From positions 1-32,582 of the forward strand of contig NZ_JAQGLV010000360.1 in the NCBI RefSeq assembly GCF_028292705.1: DNA of 32,582 nucleotides, in the 5' to 3' direction. Position 1 is the first letter of the stretch; each line of letters starts with the position of its first letter. The notes under the pieces are model-generated. The model saw only the letters and a program-made list of their open reading frames with translations, was not told where the DNA came from and did no database searches. This document shows positions 21,353 to 29,728 of the stretch, one piece after another. This stretch comes from Collimonas fungivorans (GTDB taxonomy: Bacteria; Pseudomonadota; Gammaproteobacteria; Burkholderiales; Burkholderiaceae_D). The position numbers and the translations under genes are program-made.

Positions 21353-23767
21353 TCAGTTTTGCGGCTGCAGGCGAATCCGCTGCACCGTGGCCTTCTCCAC
21401 CGCAGCTCGTGAATACAGCAGCGGGAAATATTCCCCCTTGAGCCATTTATCCGCCAGGTCGCGGTAGTGCGGACTGTCCGGATCTCCCGATTGTCCCGGC
21501 GAGTTGACCGCGCGCGAATTATCCCAGTTGCCGACGTCGACCACCACCCGGAACGAGGGGCCGTTGGTTTGCAGGAAATCGCTACTGCGATAAGTCGACT
21601 GGTTGGGCGAATAGGCGCCGCCATGGGTCGGCATGGGGCCGACATTCAATTTTGCACGGGTAGCTTCATCCACCGCAGCGGCCAGCGGATGCTCCATCAG
21701 GTTATGATGCAGCTTGCCCCATTGCCACTGGCTGGTCTCGCTGCCCTGCAGCTTCTGCAGTTCGGCATAAGCATCGCTCAAGCTACTCAATAACACCTGG
21801 TCGCGCTTTTGCACGGCGTCCGGGCCAAAACGCGCCTGCGGCTGTTCAAGCGTGTCCAGCAGCACGGCGGTGTCCGGCGCGCCCATCGCTTCCGCCGCCG
21901 CCGGGCTCAGCACCGCAGCCTTGAACGCCTTGCCCAAATGCCGCGAGAGCCACACTTCAAACAAGGCGGCTTGCGCCGAATCGGCGCGCTCGACGAAATC
22001 CCAGCCGGCAAACAGGTTCAGCGCCGCCTGGGTCTGGGCATCGCTGGAGGACAGCGGTTTCAGCAGCGCCGCCAGGCGCCGCGCCGGGATCGACAGATCA
22101 TCGTTTTGCAGGCGCATGGAATCTTCCAGCGACACCTTGTTCAGCGACGACAGCACTTCGCTGATGCGCGTGAAGCGTGAATTGTTGGTCCATTCAAAAC
22201 CGAGCTTGCGTTCGCGATACGGATAACCGTCCGGCAGGTTCATCTGGTTGGCGGAGGCGAACCAGCCCTGCTTCGGGTTGTAGCTGGAAGGCAGCTGGTC
22301 GCCCGACCAGAAGCCGGCCCATTCGTAGCGGCCGTCGCCAGGCACCGGCAGCAGGCCGTCCCAGTTGGGACGGATCGGCGCCAGCCCGCCCGGCACCCAG
22401 CCGATGTTGCCCTTGGTGTCGGCATACACCTGGTTCTCGGTCGGCGCGCCCCAATGCAGCAGGGAATGCTTGAACTCGACAAAATTCCTGGCGCGCATAT
22501 AGTCGATGCTGCCGAAATACGGCGACATGCCTGGCTCCAGCCAGCCTGAGCGGACGGCAAAAGCGCGGCTTTTCCCCGGCTCGGAAAAAATCACCGGCCC
22601 GTGGCGGCTGAACACCAGTTCGGCAGAAACCGGTTTCCCGCCCTTGACCGGAATCTGTTCCGTGATGATGTTGAACGACTCCCAATTGCCTTGGTATTTA
22701 TACTGGTCCGAATGCTCGGGGTTGAGCTGGTAGACGTACAGATCTTCCTGGTCGATATTGAAAATCGTCAGGCCGAAGGCGACGCTGCCGTTATGTCCGA
22801 TAGAAATGCCCGGCAACGCCGGTTCGCCGGCGCCGATCACATTCAGGCCAGGCGCATTGATATGGGCGATGTAGCGCAGCGACGGCGCCGAATATGCGCG
22901 GTGCGGATCGTTCGCCATGATGGCGCGGCCGGTCGCCGATTTTGCCGGCGCGACTACCCAGTTGTTGCTGCCTTCGGCGACTTCTTCAGGATTCTCGGCA
23001 GCGGCGATCACCACGGCGTCGCTCTGCCCTTTCTGCAAGCTGTCCTTGCTGATCTTCACGCCCTGGGTGGCGAGCTGGAACACTTTCAGCAAATCCTTCG
23101 GCAGGCAGGGATCCAGCCCTTCCGGCATCGTCGTCTCCCATTTCGGCGTCAGGCCGAAACGGATCTCATCGGATTTCAGGTCGGCCTTGCAGGCGACATT
23201 GGCGCGCGCCACTTCGCTGTCCAGGTTGCGGGTAAGGCCGTGGCTGCGGATGCGCACCACGTCTGCCGCCTGCCATCTGGCCGGCGCATAACCCAGCTGC
23301 TTGAATTCAAACGGCAATTTTTCCGGATGGGCGTTGACATAGTCGACATAAGCATTGATGCCGGCCACGAAGGTATTGGCCACCTGCTGCGCGTGCGGGC
23401 CGTAGGACTGCCACTCGCGCTGCATGTCGCCGCGGTACAGGAACAGCCGCGCCGCGCGGTCTTGCTGCACGTAGGCCGGGCCGAATACCTGCGCCAGCAG
23501 CCCGAGGCCGCGGCGGCGCCACAGATCGATCTGGAACAGGCGGTCACGCGCCGCATTGAAGCCCTGGACAAAAAAAGCGTCATCCTGGTTCGCCGCGTAT
23601 ATGTGCGGTACACCCCATTGGTCTACTAAAATTTCCGCTGGTTTTTTCAAACCTGCAATCTTGTAGGTGGCGACAGGCGCCGCCGACGTATCCTTGGCCT
23701 GGCTTGAGGTTGCGGCGAATGACACCAGCAGCGCCGCCGCAGCGCAGATAGATCGTTGCATGAGCAT
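21353..23767 (-). CDS. Penicillin acylase-family Ntn hydrolase (periplasmic)
   Basis: This 804-aa precursor belongs to the Ntn-hydrolase penicillin amidase family, which cleaves amide bonds of acylated small molecules (penicillins, cephalosporins, acyl-homoserine lactones, N-acyl amino acids). It has a Sec signal (MLMQRSICAAAALLVSFAAT) and a propeptide chain with EILVDQWGVPHIYA. The autoprocessing site is EGS267NNWVV, where Ser267 becomes the N-terminal nucleophile of the beta chain. His289 in ANDPHR resembles cephalosporin-acylase types. The C-terminal GNWDNSRAVNSPGQSGDPDS is typical of the family, whose usual length is about 750-850. Ser followed by Asn-Asn-Trp does not resolve the substrate; a quorum-quenching or antibiotic-related role is only a possibility. 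It stands alone, convergent to ugp. An ATG two codons later (MQRSIC) is an alternative start. Confidence 0.92.
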   Translation of the reverse strand: MLMQRSICAAAALLVSFAATSSQAKDTSAAPVATYKIAGLKKPAEILVDQWGVPHIYAANQDDAFFVQGFNAARDRLFQIDLWRRRGLGLLAQVFGPAYVQQDRAARLFLYRGDMQREWQSYGPHAQQVANTFVAGINAYVDYVNAHPEKLPFEFKQLGYAPARWQAADVVRIRSHGLTRNLDSEVARANVACKADLKSDEIRFGLTPKWETTMPEGLDPCLPKDLLKVFQLATQGVKISKDSLQKGQSDAVVIAAAENPEEVAEGSNNWVVAPAKSATGRAIMANDPHRAYSAPSLRYIAHINAPGLNVIGAGEPALPGISIGHNGSVAFGLTIFNIDQEDLYVYQLNPEHSDQYKYQGNWESFNIITEQIPVKGGKPVSAELVFSRHGPVIFSEPGKSRAFAVRSGWLEPGMSPYFGSIDYMRARNFVEFKHSLLHWGAPTENQVYADTKGNIGWVPGGLAPIRPNWDGLLPVPGDGRYEWAGFWSGDQLPSSYNPKQGWFASANQMNLPDGYPYRERKLGFEWTNNSRFTRISEVLSSLNKVSLEDSMRLQNDDLSIPARRLAALLKPLSSSDAQTQAALNLFAGWDFVERADSAQAALFEVWLSRHLGKAFKAAVLSPAAAEAMGAPDTAVLLDTLEQPQARFGPDAVQKRDQVLLSSLSDAYAELQKLQGSETSQWQWGKLHHNLMEHPLAAAVDEATRAKLNVGPMPTHGGAYSPNQSTYRSSDFLQTNGPSFRVVVDVGNWDNSRAVNSPGQSGDPDSPHYRDLADKWLKGEYFPLLYSRAAVEKATVQRIRLQPQN

Positions 23768-23818
23768 TTGTCTCTTTTGTATTTTATTTACAAACCGGCG
23801 CCTGGGCCGCAGAGCAAT

Positions 23819-24052
23819 TTATTCGGTCAGCGCAACCAGGTTATCCACTTCGATTTTTGCGAATTCGACACTGCTGTCATAGGCGGTATGCAGGCTGGTG
23901 TGCGCACTCTCGGTATTGGTGCGGCTGGAAACGCTGGCGCCCGCCTTCAGTATCTGGTAGCCGTCATGCCACAGGTCGTCATGGCCCTGCACCGGTTTCG
24001 GCACGATGACGTAACCGCGATATTCGACATTTTCATTGGTTTGGTCGCTCAT
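23819..24052 (-). CDS. Small hypothetical protein, 77 aa
   Basis: I do not recognise this protein. It is soluble and acidic, with no signal peptide or membrane segment, and begins MSDQTNENVEYRGYVIVPKP. It looks like a single small alpha/beta domain: a YRGYVIVPKPV strand, DGYQILKAGASV, then a helix-like C-terminus (HTAYDSSVEFAKIEVDNLVA). GAGG lies 5 nt before the ATG. Codon use is like its neighbours, which favours a real gene over a shadow. It lies 51 bp upstream of the acylase gene in the same orientation and is divergent from the di-iron protein gene. Confidence 0.7.
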   Translation of the reverse strand: MSDQTNENVEYRGYVIVPKPVQGHDDLWHDGYQILKAGASVSSRTNTESAHTSLHTAYDSSVEFAKIEVDNLVALTE

Positions 24053-24203
24053 ATTGGCCTCGCTGCAAAATAAGGCTTAATCCTAGCATGAGCCTGAAAT
24101 GCACACATCGCGGCAAAATCGTGTACCTTGAACCTATTGTCAAAGCATGCGTCATACCTGTAAGTAGTTCTATATCAGTCACAACCACATGGAGAGATTG
24201 ATT

Positions 24204-25031
24204 ATGCACAAAGGTAGCGAACAGAATACGCACTGGAAAATCGCCGACCTGGATTTTTCAAAAATCAACATCCCTAAAGTCCGGCCCGACGAAAACCTTT
24301 TTTACCTGGTCACCTGCGCTTCGTTTGTTGAAAGCGGCTCCGACCTGTATACACAGAACCTGGTGGACTATTACGGCGACGAGCCGGAAATCTCCACCTG
24401 GCTGCGCGAGCAGTGGGAAGTCGAAGAGCTGCAGCATGGCCAGGCGCTGCGCGCCTATGTCGAGCACATATGGCCGGAATTCGACTGGCCCACCGCCTAT
24501 CGCAACTTCCTCGAAGAATATTCGACCTATTGCAAGGTCGAGCTGCTGGAACCTAGCAAAGGCCTGGAAATGGTGGCGCGCTGCGTGGTGGAAGCCGGCA
24601 CCGCCACCTTCTACAGCGCGCTATCGCGCAGCACCGATGAGCCGGTGCTGAAGGACCTGGCCTCGCGCATCGCCAGGGACGAGGTGAACCATTACAAGCA
24701 TTTCTTCCGTTATTTCCGCCGCTTCCGGCAGCACGAGGGACTGCGCCGCCACCGCATCTTCGGCGCCCTGCGCCGCCGCACGCTGGAAATGAAAAACGAA
24801 GATGCCGCCTGCGCCCTGCGTCACGTGCTCGGCACCAGGGCGCCGCAGCATGCCGACAACCAGGTCATGCTGCAGCAGATCCACAGCAAGATGAACACCA
24901 CCATACGCAGCCACCTGTCGCCCGACATGACGATCAAGATGATCATGCGGCCGCTGGACCTGCCGCCTGCGGTGCAGTCGATGGTGGCCTACCCGGTCAC
25001 ACAGATCATGAACAAGGTGTTTTTGCGTTAA
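24204..25031 (+). CDS. Ferritin-like di-iron protein, function unknown
   Basis: This 275-aa protein starts at ATG 24204, where GGAGA lies at a suitable distance; the track's 24189 lacks one. It has the full set of ligands of a four-helix di-iron site: Glu43 (FVESGSDLY), Glu75 and His78 (EELQH), Glu130 (VVEAGTATF), Glu160 and His163 (DEVNHYKHF). The two E-x-x-H pairs resemble acyl-ACP desaturases and related ferritin-like oxygenases or reductases. The C-terminal part is basic (RRFRQHEGLRRHR) and helical. No ferredoxin or reductase gene is beside it. It could be a desaturase-like or N-oxygenase-like enzyme; I cannot choose. The 77-aa gene is divergent from it. Confidence 0.8.
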   Translation: MHKGSEQNTHWKIADLDFSKINIPKVRPDENLFYLVTCASFVESGSDLYTQNLVDYYGDEPEISTWLREQWEVEELQHGQALRAYVEHIWPEFDWPTAYRNFLEEYSTYCKVELLEPSKGLEMVARCVVEAGTATFYSALSRSTDEPVLKDLASRIARDEVNHYKHFFRYFRRFRQHEGLRRHRIFGALRRRTLEMKNEDAACALRHVLGTRAPQHADNQVMLQQIHSKMNTTIRSHLSPDMTIKMIMRPLDLPPAVQSMVAYPVTQIMNKVFLR

Positions 25032-25063
25032 TTTTGCGTAATTTTTCGTTAAGCGCGCTCGCG

Positions 25064-25933
25064 CTATAGACGGTAAAAGCGCTGCGCATTCAGGCCCATG
25101 ACCTGCTGCCGCTGCAGAGGATCGAGACCAGCCAGCAAAACATCGGTAGCCGCCAGCCAGCGCCCATAATCCGCCGCCAGGTTGACTACCGGCCAGTCGC
25201 TGCCCCAGAGCACCCGTTCGGCGCCGAATACCTCCAGCACGTGAGACGCATACGGCTGCAGCTGGCCCACTTGCCAGCCGGCTGCCGCTTCGGTCACCAG
25301 CCCCGACAGCTTGCAATACACCTGCGGCAGCGCCGCCAGGCGGCTCATCGATGTCCGCCAGGGTTCCATTGCGGCGCTGGCGATCAGCGGTTTGGCGGCA
25401 TGGTCGATAACGATGGGCAGGTCCGGATAGCGCTCGGCGAACTCCAGCAAAAACGGCAGCTGGCGCGGCACGACCAGCGCGTCCAGGCTCAGCCGGTGGC
25501 GCTGCATGGCGGCGATTGCCGGCGCCAGCTGCGGATCGCAGATCCAGTCGTCGGCCAGGCCCTGCAGCATGGGGCGCAAGCCCCGCATCTTCGGATGGCT
25601 GGCCAGCAGCTGTATTTGCGGTTCGGCGTTGGCTGCCTTCAGATCGGCCCAGCCCACCACTGCCCGGATAAATGCGCTGCGCTCAGCCAGCCCGAGCATG
25701 AACAAGGTATCGCTCATGCTGGGCAGGGATTGCACCAGCACGCTGCCGCTTATGCCGTGCTGCTGCAGCAAGGGCTCCAGCTGGTCCGGCAGGAAGTCGC
25801 GATGGATTGACGCCAGTTCCGGCGGCGGCCATTGCCCCGTCCGGTTCGCCAGCAGCCAGAAATGTTGATGGGCATCGATGCGCATGGGGGCCGGTGCCGT
25901 ATCAAGCATATCGTCAGGCATGTCGTCAGGCAT
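25064..25933 (-). CDS. Amidohydrolase_2-family TIM-barrel hydrolase (fuconolactonase-like)
   Basis: This 289-aa protein belongs to the COG3618-type amidohydrolases, which include L-fuconolactonase and 2-pyrone-4,6-dicarboxylate hydrolases. Visible are RIDAHQHFWLL near the N-terminus (metal-binding HxH), VIDHAAKP in mid-barrel, YCKLSGLVTEA, and VLWGSDWPVVN with the conserved Asp. These enzymes usually open lactones or related rings. There are no sugar-catabolism neighbours, so the substrate is open. The start is ambiguous: a 12-bp tandem duplication gives MPDDMPDDM, and three in-frame ATGs (25933, 25921, 25909) are available. It is convergent with the di-iron gene (32-bp gap) and divergent from the two-component system. 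Confidence 0.87.
   Translation of the reverse strand: MPDDMPDDMLDTAPAPMRIDAHQHFWLLANRTGQWPPPELASIHRDFLPDQLEPLLQQHGISGSVLVQSLPSMSDTLFMLGLAERSAFIRAVVGWADLKAANAEPQIQLLASHPKMRGLRPMLQGLADDWICDPQLAPAIAAMQRHRLSLDALVVPRQLPFLLEFAERYPDLPIVIDHAAKPLIASAAMEPWRTSMSRLAALPQVYCKLSGLVTEAAAGWQVGQLQPYASHVLEVFGAERVLWGSDWPVVNLAADYGRWLAATDVLLAGLDPLQRQQVMGLNAQRFYRL
25910..25933. repeat. 12-bp tandem duplication at the amidohydrolase start
   Basis: ATCGTCAGGCAT (25910-25921) is followed directly by GTCGTCAGGCAT (25922-25933), 11 of 12 bases identical. On the coding strand it duplicates ATGCCTGACGAC, giving MPDDMPDD in frame. Confidence 0.85.
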
Positions 25934-26143
25934 ATTGTTGGTCTCGGATCGGTATCTTTGGCATGGCCGGCAGATGCGGCGAAAGGTCCATTGGATGGAC
26001 CAATACTATCATGTGCAATTTTCGCAAGGCAATTGAAAATTTCCCGCGCCGCGATTTATCGATAGCCAATTCCGGACATGCCTTTCATAATCCGCCTCAT
26101 CGCCGAATGCGGTCATAACGGCGTCCCCGAGACGGAAACAACT

Positions 26144-26818
26144 ATGCGAATCTTGCTGGTAGAAGACAACAGGCCACTGTCCGAATGGCTGGCGCTAACC
26201 CTGCACCGCAATAAATACACAGTCGATTGCGTCTACAACGGCGCCGACGCCGATCATTTGTTGCTCACGCAGCAATACGAGCTGATCATCCTTGACATGT
26301 CCCTGCCGAAACTGGACGGCAGCGAAGTGCTCAAGCGCCTGCGTGCGCGCCACAACAACGTGCCGGTGCTGATCCTGACCGCCAACAATTCGGTCGAAGG
26401 CCGCATCGTCGGCCTCAATACCGGCGCCGACGACTACATGGCGAAACCGTTCGACGTCAATGAGCTGGAGGCGCGCATCCGCGCCCTGCTGCGCCGCGCC
26501 AACCAGCAGAAAAACCCGATCCTGCAATGCGGATCGCTGAGCTACGACAGCAACAGCCTGATCTTTTCCATCGACGGCGTCGCCCTCACCCTGACCCGGC
26601 GCGAACATGCCGTGCTGGAAACCCTGATCATGAAAATGGGGAAAACCGTCAGCAAGCAAGCCCTGGCCGAGAGCCTGTACGCGATGGCGGAAGACGTATC
26701 GCAGGACGCCATCGAAGTCTACATCCACCGCATCCGCAAGAAACTGGAACATGGCGACGCCGCCATCATCACTTTGCGCGGACTGGGCTACCTGCTCAAG
26801 CATCAGCATGAGGTCTAG
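26144..26818 (+). CDS. OmpR-family response regulator, TctD-like
   Basis: I start at ATG 26144 (MRILLVEDNRPLSEWLALTL, 224 aa); the track's 22 extra residues are upstream sequence. The receiver domain has the acidic pair ED (7-8), the phosphoacceptor Asp51 (LIILDMSLPKLDG), the switch Thr (ILTA) and Lys101 (MAKPFD). The C-terminal winged-helix domain (LTLTRREHAVLETLIMK to EVYIHRIRKKLE) is OmpR/PhoB type. NRPLSEWLALTL resembles TctD, the regulator of tricarboxylate transport. The stop overlaps the sensor kinase start by 11 bp. The porin downstream is a plausible target. Confidence 0.92.
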   Translation: MRILLVEDNRPLSEWLALTLHRNKYTVDCVYNGADADHLLLTQQYELIILDMSLPKLDGSEVLKRLRARHNNVPVLILTANNSVEGRIVGLNTGADDYMAKPFDVNELEARIRALLRRANQQKNPILQCGSLSYDSNSLIFSIDGVALTLTRREHAVLETLIMKMGKTVSKQALAESLYAMAEDVSQDAIEVYIHRIRKKLEHGDAAIITLRGLGYLLKHQHEV

Positions 26819-28241
26819 CAGCCTGCGCACCCAGCTGCTGCTGTGGCTGCTGGTGCCGCTGGTGCTGTTCGTCGGCGTCAACATCTGGGTCACCTACCAT
26901 AATGCGATCGAGATGGCGACCGTGGTGCACGACCGCATGCTGCTCGGCTCGGCGCGCATCATCGGCGAACAGATACATTACGAAGACGACACCTTGCAGG
27001 TGGTGATCCCGCCCGCCGCGCTGGAGCTGTTCCAGTCCGATTCGCACGACCGGGTGTATTACCGCGTGGTAGCCGCCAACGGCAAGCTGCTGGCCGGGCA
27101 GCCCGATTTGCCCGGCCCGCCGCACATGCCGCGCAATGAGGAATCGGTTTATTTCAACGCCAGCTTTCGCGACGATCCGGTGCGCATCGTCGCCTTTTCG
27201 CAGCCAGTGTTTGGCGTTCCCGCGCAGGGATCGGTGCTGATCGAAGTGGCGCAAACCCAGCATTCCTACAAGACGCTGTCAGACCGCATGTGGGAACACA
27301 CGGTGCAGCAACAGCTGGCGATACTGGTGCTGGTGGTGCTGCTGCTGTTGCTGGGACTGCGCCACGGCCTGGCGCCGATGATGCGCTTGCGGGACCGGGT
27401 CCGGCGCCGCAAGCCGGGCGCCCTGGAAGCGCTCGACACGGCGCCGGTGCCGACCGAGCTGGCGCCGCTGGTGCATGCCATCAACGACTACGTGCAGCGG
27501 CTGGACGACCATATGTCGGCCCACGGCCGCTTCATCGCCAATGCTTCGCATCAATTGCGCACGCCGCTGACGCTGCTCAACACACAGGTCAACTACGGCT
27601 TGCGCAGCAACGACATCGGCGCCAAGGATGCGGCACTGCGCGCGATCAATAACGGCGTGCAGCACGGGATCCGGCTGGTCAACCAGCTGCTGACGCTGTC
27701 CAATGCGGAAACCGGCGTCGGCCACCCCTTGCGCCAGGCCGACGTCAACCTGGTCGAAGCGGTGCAGCGCGTGCTGGAAGAACTGGCGACGCTGGCGCAG
27801 GCCAAGAAGATCGATCTCGGTTTCGAGTTTGCCGGCGCGCCGGTGACGGTCCATGCCACGCCGTCGATGCTGGAAGAGCTGGTCGCCAACCTGGTCGATA
27901 ACGCATTGCGCTACACGCCTGCCGGCGGCCGCGTCACCGTCGCGGTCACGACGGCGGGACAGGCCACCCTGCTGCACGTCGAAGACAACGGCCCCGGTAT
28001 CCCGGAGGAAGAACGGGAACGGGTATTCGAGCGTTTCTATCGCCTGCACGAAGAACGCTCGGACGGCAGCGGCCTCGGCCTGGCCATCGTGCGCGAGATT
28101 GCGCTCGCCAGCAGGGCTGCGGTCGCCTTGTCCAGCCCGGCGACGGGCAGCGGGCTGATCGTCACGGTCAGTTTCCCGTCGGTGCCGGGCGCAGGAACAC
28201 CGGCATTGCAGCCGGCAGCGTTCTCCGGCAAAGCTTACTGA
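26808..28241 (+). CDS. Sensor histidine kinase, TctE-like
   Basis: This 477-aa membrane kinase starts at ATG 26808 inside the end of the regulator gene; the track's 26751 start lies deeper in that gene. It has two membrane helices (about residues 9-29 and 168-186) around a periplasmic sensor domain (about 30-167) with YYRVVAANGKLLAGQPDLPG, a TctE-like sensor layout. The phosphoacceptor is His248 in NASHQLRTPL. The ATPase domain has NLVDNALRYTPAGG (N box), DNGPGIP (G1), FERFYR and GSGLGLAIVREIA (G2). It pairs with the upstream regulator. TctE family members sense di- and tricarboxylates, so that is the leading guess for the signal. Confidence 0.92.
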   Translation: MRSSSLRTQLLLWLLVPLVLFVGVNIWVTYHNAIEMATVVHDRMLLGSARIIGEQIHYEDDTLQVVIPPAALELFQSDSHDRVYYRVVAANGKLLAGQPDLPGPPHMPRNEESVYFNASFRDDPVRIVAFSQPVFGVPAQGSVLIEVAQTQHSYKTLSDRMWEHTVQQQLAILVLVVLLLLLGLRHGLAPMMRLRDRVRRRKPGALEALDTAPVPTELAPLVHAINDYVQRLDDHMSAHGRFIANASHQLRTPLTLLNTQVNYGLRSNDIGAKDAALRAINNGVQHGIRLVNQLLTLSNAETGVGHPLRQADVNLVEAVQRVLEELATLAQAKKIDLGFEFAGAPVTVHATPSMLEELVANLVDNALRYTPAGGRVTVAVTTAGQATLLHVEDNGPGIPEEERERVFERFYRLHEERSDGSGLGLAIVREIALASRAAVALSSPATGSGLIVTVSFPSVPGAGTPALQPAAFSGKAY

Positions 28242-28347
28242 CAGCTTTCAAAAACGGAATTTATTTTTCCTCGCTGTGGCGCAAAACCGACAGCCGAAAG
28301 CCAGCCATTTGGCTTCCTGAAAGCAGTTAGTAAGCTTGCGAATTTTA

Positions 28348-28387
28348 TAGTTGGACCGCCGATCCAGACGATCGGCAAATCCAACTA
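28348..28387 (+). promoter_or_regulatory. Hairpin in the porin 5' untranslated region
   Basis: TAGTTGGA-CC-GCCGATC-CAGAC-GATCGGC-AAA-TCCAACTA forms two stacked perfect stems (8 and 7 bp) with a small asymmetric internal loop. It ends 19 bp before the porin ATG and 8 bp before its CTGGAG Shine-Dalgarno. A 5' stem of this type may protect the mRNA, as in ompA, or serve as a regulatory site. Confidence 0.65.
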
Positions 28388-28406
28388 AAAAATATCTGGA
28401 GACAAA

Positions 28407-29534
28407 ATGAAAAAATCGCTGCTAGCGCTAGCCGTCCTGGGGACATGTGCCCACGCCGCCTATGCACAGACCAATGTCACGGTCTATGGGCTGATCGACG
28501 CCACCATCAGCACTATCAACCATGCCGACAAGAACGGCGACCGCCTGACCGGCATCCCGGTCGCCTGGTTCAGCGGCAACCGCATCGGCTTCCGCGGCGC
28601 CGAAGACCTGGGCAGCGGGCTCAAGGCCATTTTCAAGCTGGAAGCCGAGTTCGTGGTCGGCACCGGTGAAATGGACACACCGGGCGTACTGTTCAACCGC
28701 GACGCCTGGGTCGGATTGCAAGACACCACCTTCGGCCAGGTCACCCTGGGCCGCCAGAACACCCTGGCGCGCGATTTTTCCCAGGTCTATGGCGACGCCT
28801 ACGGCTCCAAGCTCGGCCTGGAAGAAGGCGGCTACACCAACAACAACAATTTCAAGCAACTGATTTTCTACTCGGGCAGCGCCACCGGCACGCGCTATGA
28901 CAACGGCCTGGTCTGGAAGAAAGTGTTCAGCAACGGCGTGGTGGCGGGCCTCGGCTATCAGTTCGGCGAAACCGCCGGCCAGTTCGCGCGCAACACCACC
29001 AAATCGGCGGCGATCGGGTACAACGGTTCGAATTTCATCGTTTCCGCCTTCATCAACCAGGCTGACGTAGGCAACGGAATCGACACCAGTCTCGAAAAGC
29101 ACAAATCCTATTCGGTGGGCGGCAGCTACATGTTCGACCTGGTGCGCCTGAATGCAGGTTATTTCCACTACACGGCAGAGCAAGGTGCGCTCGGCCAGCG
29201 CAAGGACGACGCGTATACCGTATCGGCCAAGTTCACGCCGCAGGGTTCCTTCGACTATGAAATCGGCTACCAGGTAATGAAAGCTGACAATGCGGCTTAC
29301 AACGCGGCCGGCACCAGCACCTTGAATGCCTATGCAGATGCAAGCGGCTCGACCGCGGCCGGCAGCGGCAAGAAAAAAACGCTGTACGGTTCGACCTTCT
29401 ACCATCTGTCGAAACGCACCGAACTGTACCTGGCTGCCGACTACATGAAACTGGACGACGGCTATCGCGTAGGATCGGCCAACGGCTTCAAGAACCAGAC
29501 TGAATTCGCCATGGGCATGCGCACCCGTTTCTGA
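28407..29534 (+). CDS. Gram-negative trimeric porin (Burkholderiales OmpC-like)
   Basis: This 375-aa outer-membrane beta-barrel starts with a Sec signal (MKKSLLALAVLGTCAHAAYA) and then QTNVTVYGLIDATISTINHA, the standard first strand of betaproteobacterial porins. It has repeated amphipathic strands, NRIGFRGAEDLGSGLKAIFK, VGLQDTTFGQVTLGRQ, and a C-terminal strand ending in phenylalanine (AMGMRTRF), the Bam recognition signal. The length fits the 16-stranded family. It lies 165 bp after the TctD/TctE-like pair, has a structured leader and is followed by a good terminator. It probably passes small, mostly anionic solutes; control by the upstream two-component system is inferred. Confidence 0.95.
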   Translation: MKKSLLALAVLGTCAHAAYAQTNVTVYGLIDATISTINHADKNGDRLTGIPVAWFSGNRIGFRGAEDLGSGLKAIFKLEAEFVVGTGEMDTPGVLFNRDAWVGLQDTTFGQVTLGRQNTLARDFSQVYGDAYGSKLGLEEGGYTNNNNFKQLIFYSGSATGTRYDNGLVWKKVFSNGVVAGLGYQFGETAGQFARNTTKSAAIGYNGSNFIVSAFINQADVGNGIDTSLEKHKSYSVGGSYMFDLVRLNAGYFHYTAEQGALGQRKDDAYTVSAKFTPQGSFDYEIGYQVMKADNAAYNAAGTSTLNAYADASGSTAAGSGKKKTLYGSTFYHLSKRTELYLAADYMKLDDGYRVGSANGFKNQTEFAMGMRTRF

Positions 29535-29555
29535 TTCTTTATTCCTGCAGCAGGC

Positions 29556-29592
29556 GAAGCCGGCCCGGACTGACGTCAGCGCCGGCTTTTTC
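29556..29592 (+). terminator. Intrinsic terminator after the porin gene
   Basis: AAGCCGGC and GCCGGCTT pair around a 16-nt loop that itself holds the palindrome CTGACGTCAG, and TTTTTC follows. It lies 22 bp after the porin stop. Confidence 0.85.
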
Positions 29593-29728
29593 ATTGCGCG
29601 CAGCCGGCTGCAGCATCCGTCCGGCATCCCCTCAGTAACAGCTAAGTCTCGGTAACTATCCTGCTTACCCAATGTCATAGACTGCGGCCCCGATCCCGGG
29701 GTGTGGTCGCATATTGTCAAAGGGCATC

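Noticed and set aside
20245-21645. 466-aa minus-strand ORF opposite ugpC
   Set aside because: It is a frame shadow of ugpC and runs across the terminator and into the acylase gene; it has no family motifs.
25032-25063. AGCGCG-CTC-GCGCT-like palindrome between the convergent di-iron and amidohydrolase genes
   Set aside because: It is short and has no T run, so I do not call it a terminator.
28428-29720. 430-aa minus-strand ORF opposite the porin
   Set aside because: The porin on the other strand has a signal peptide, barrel motifs and a terminator; this ORF has none.
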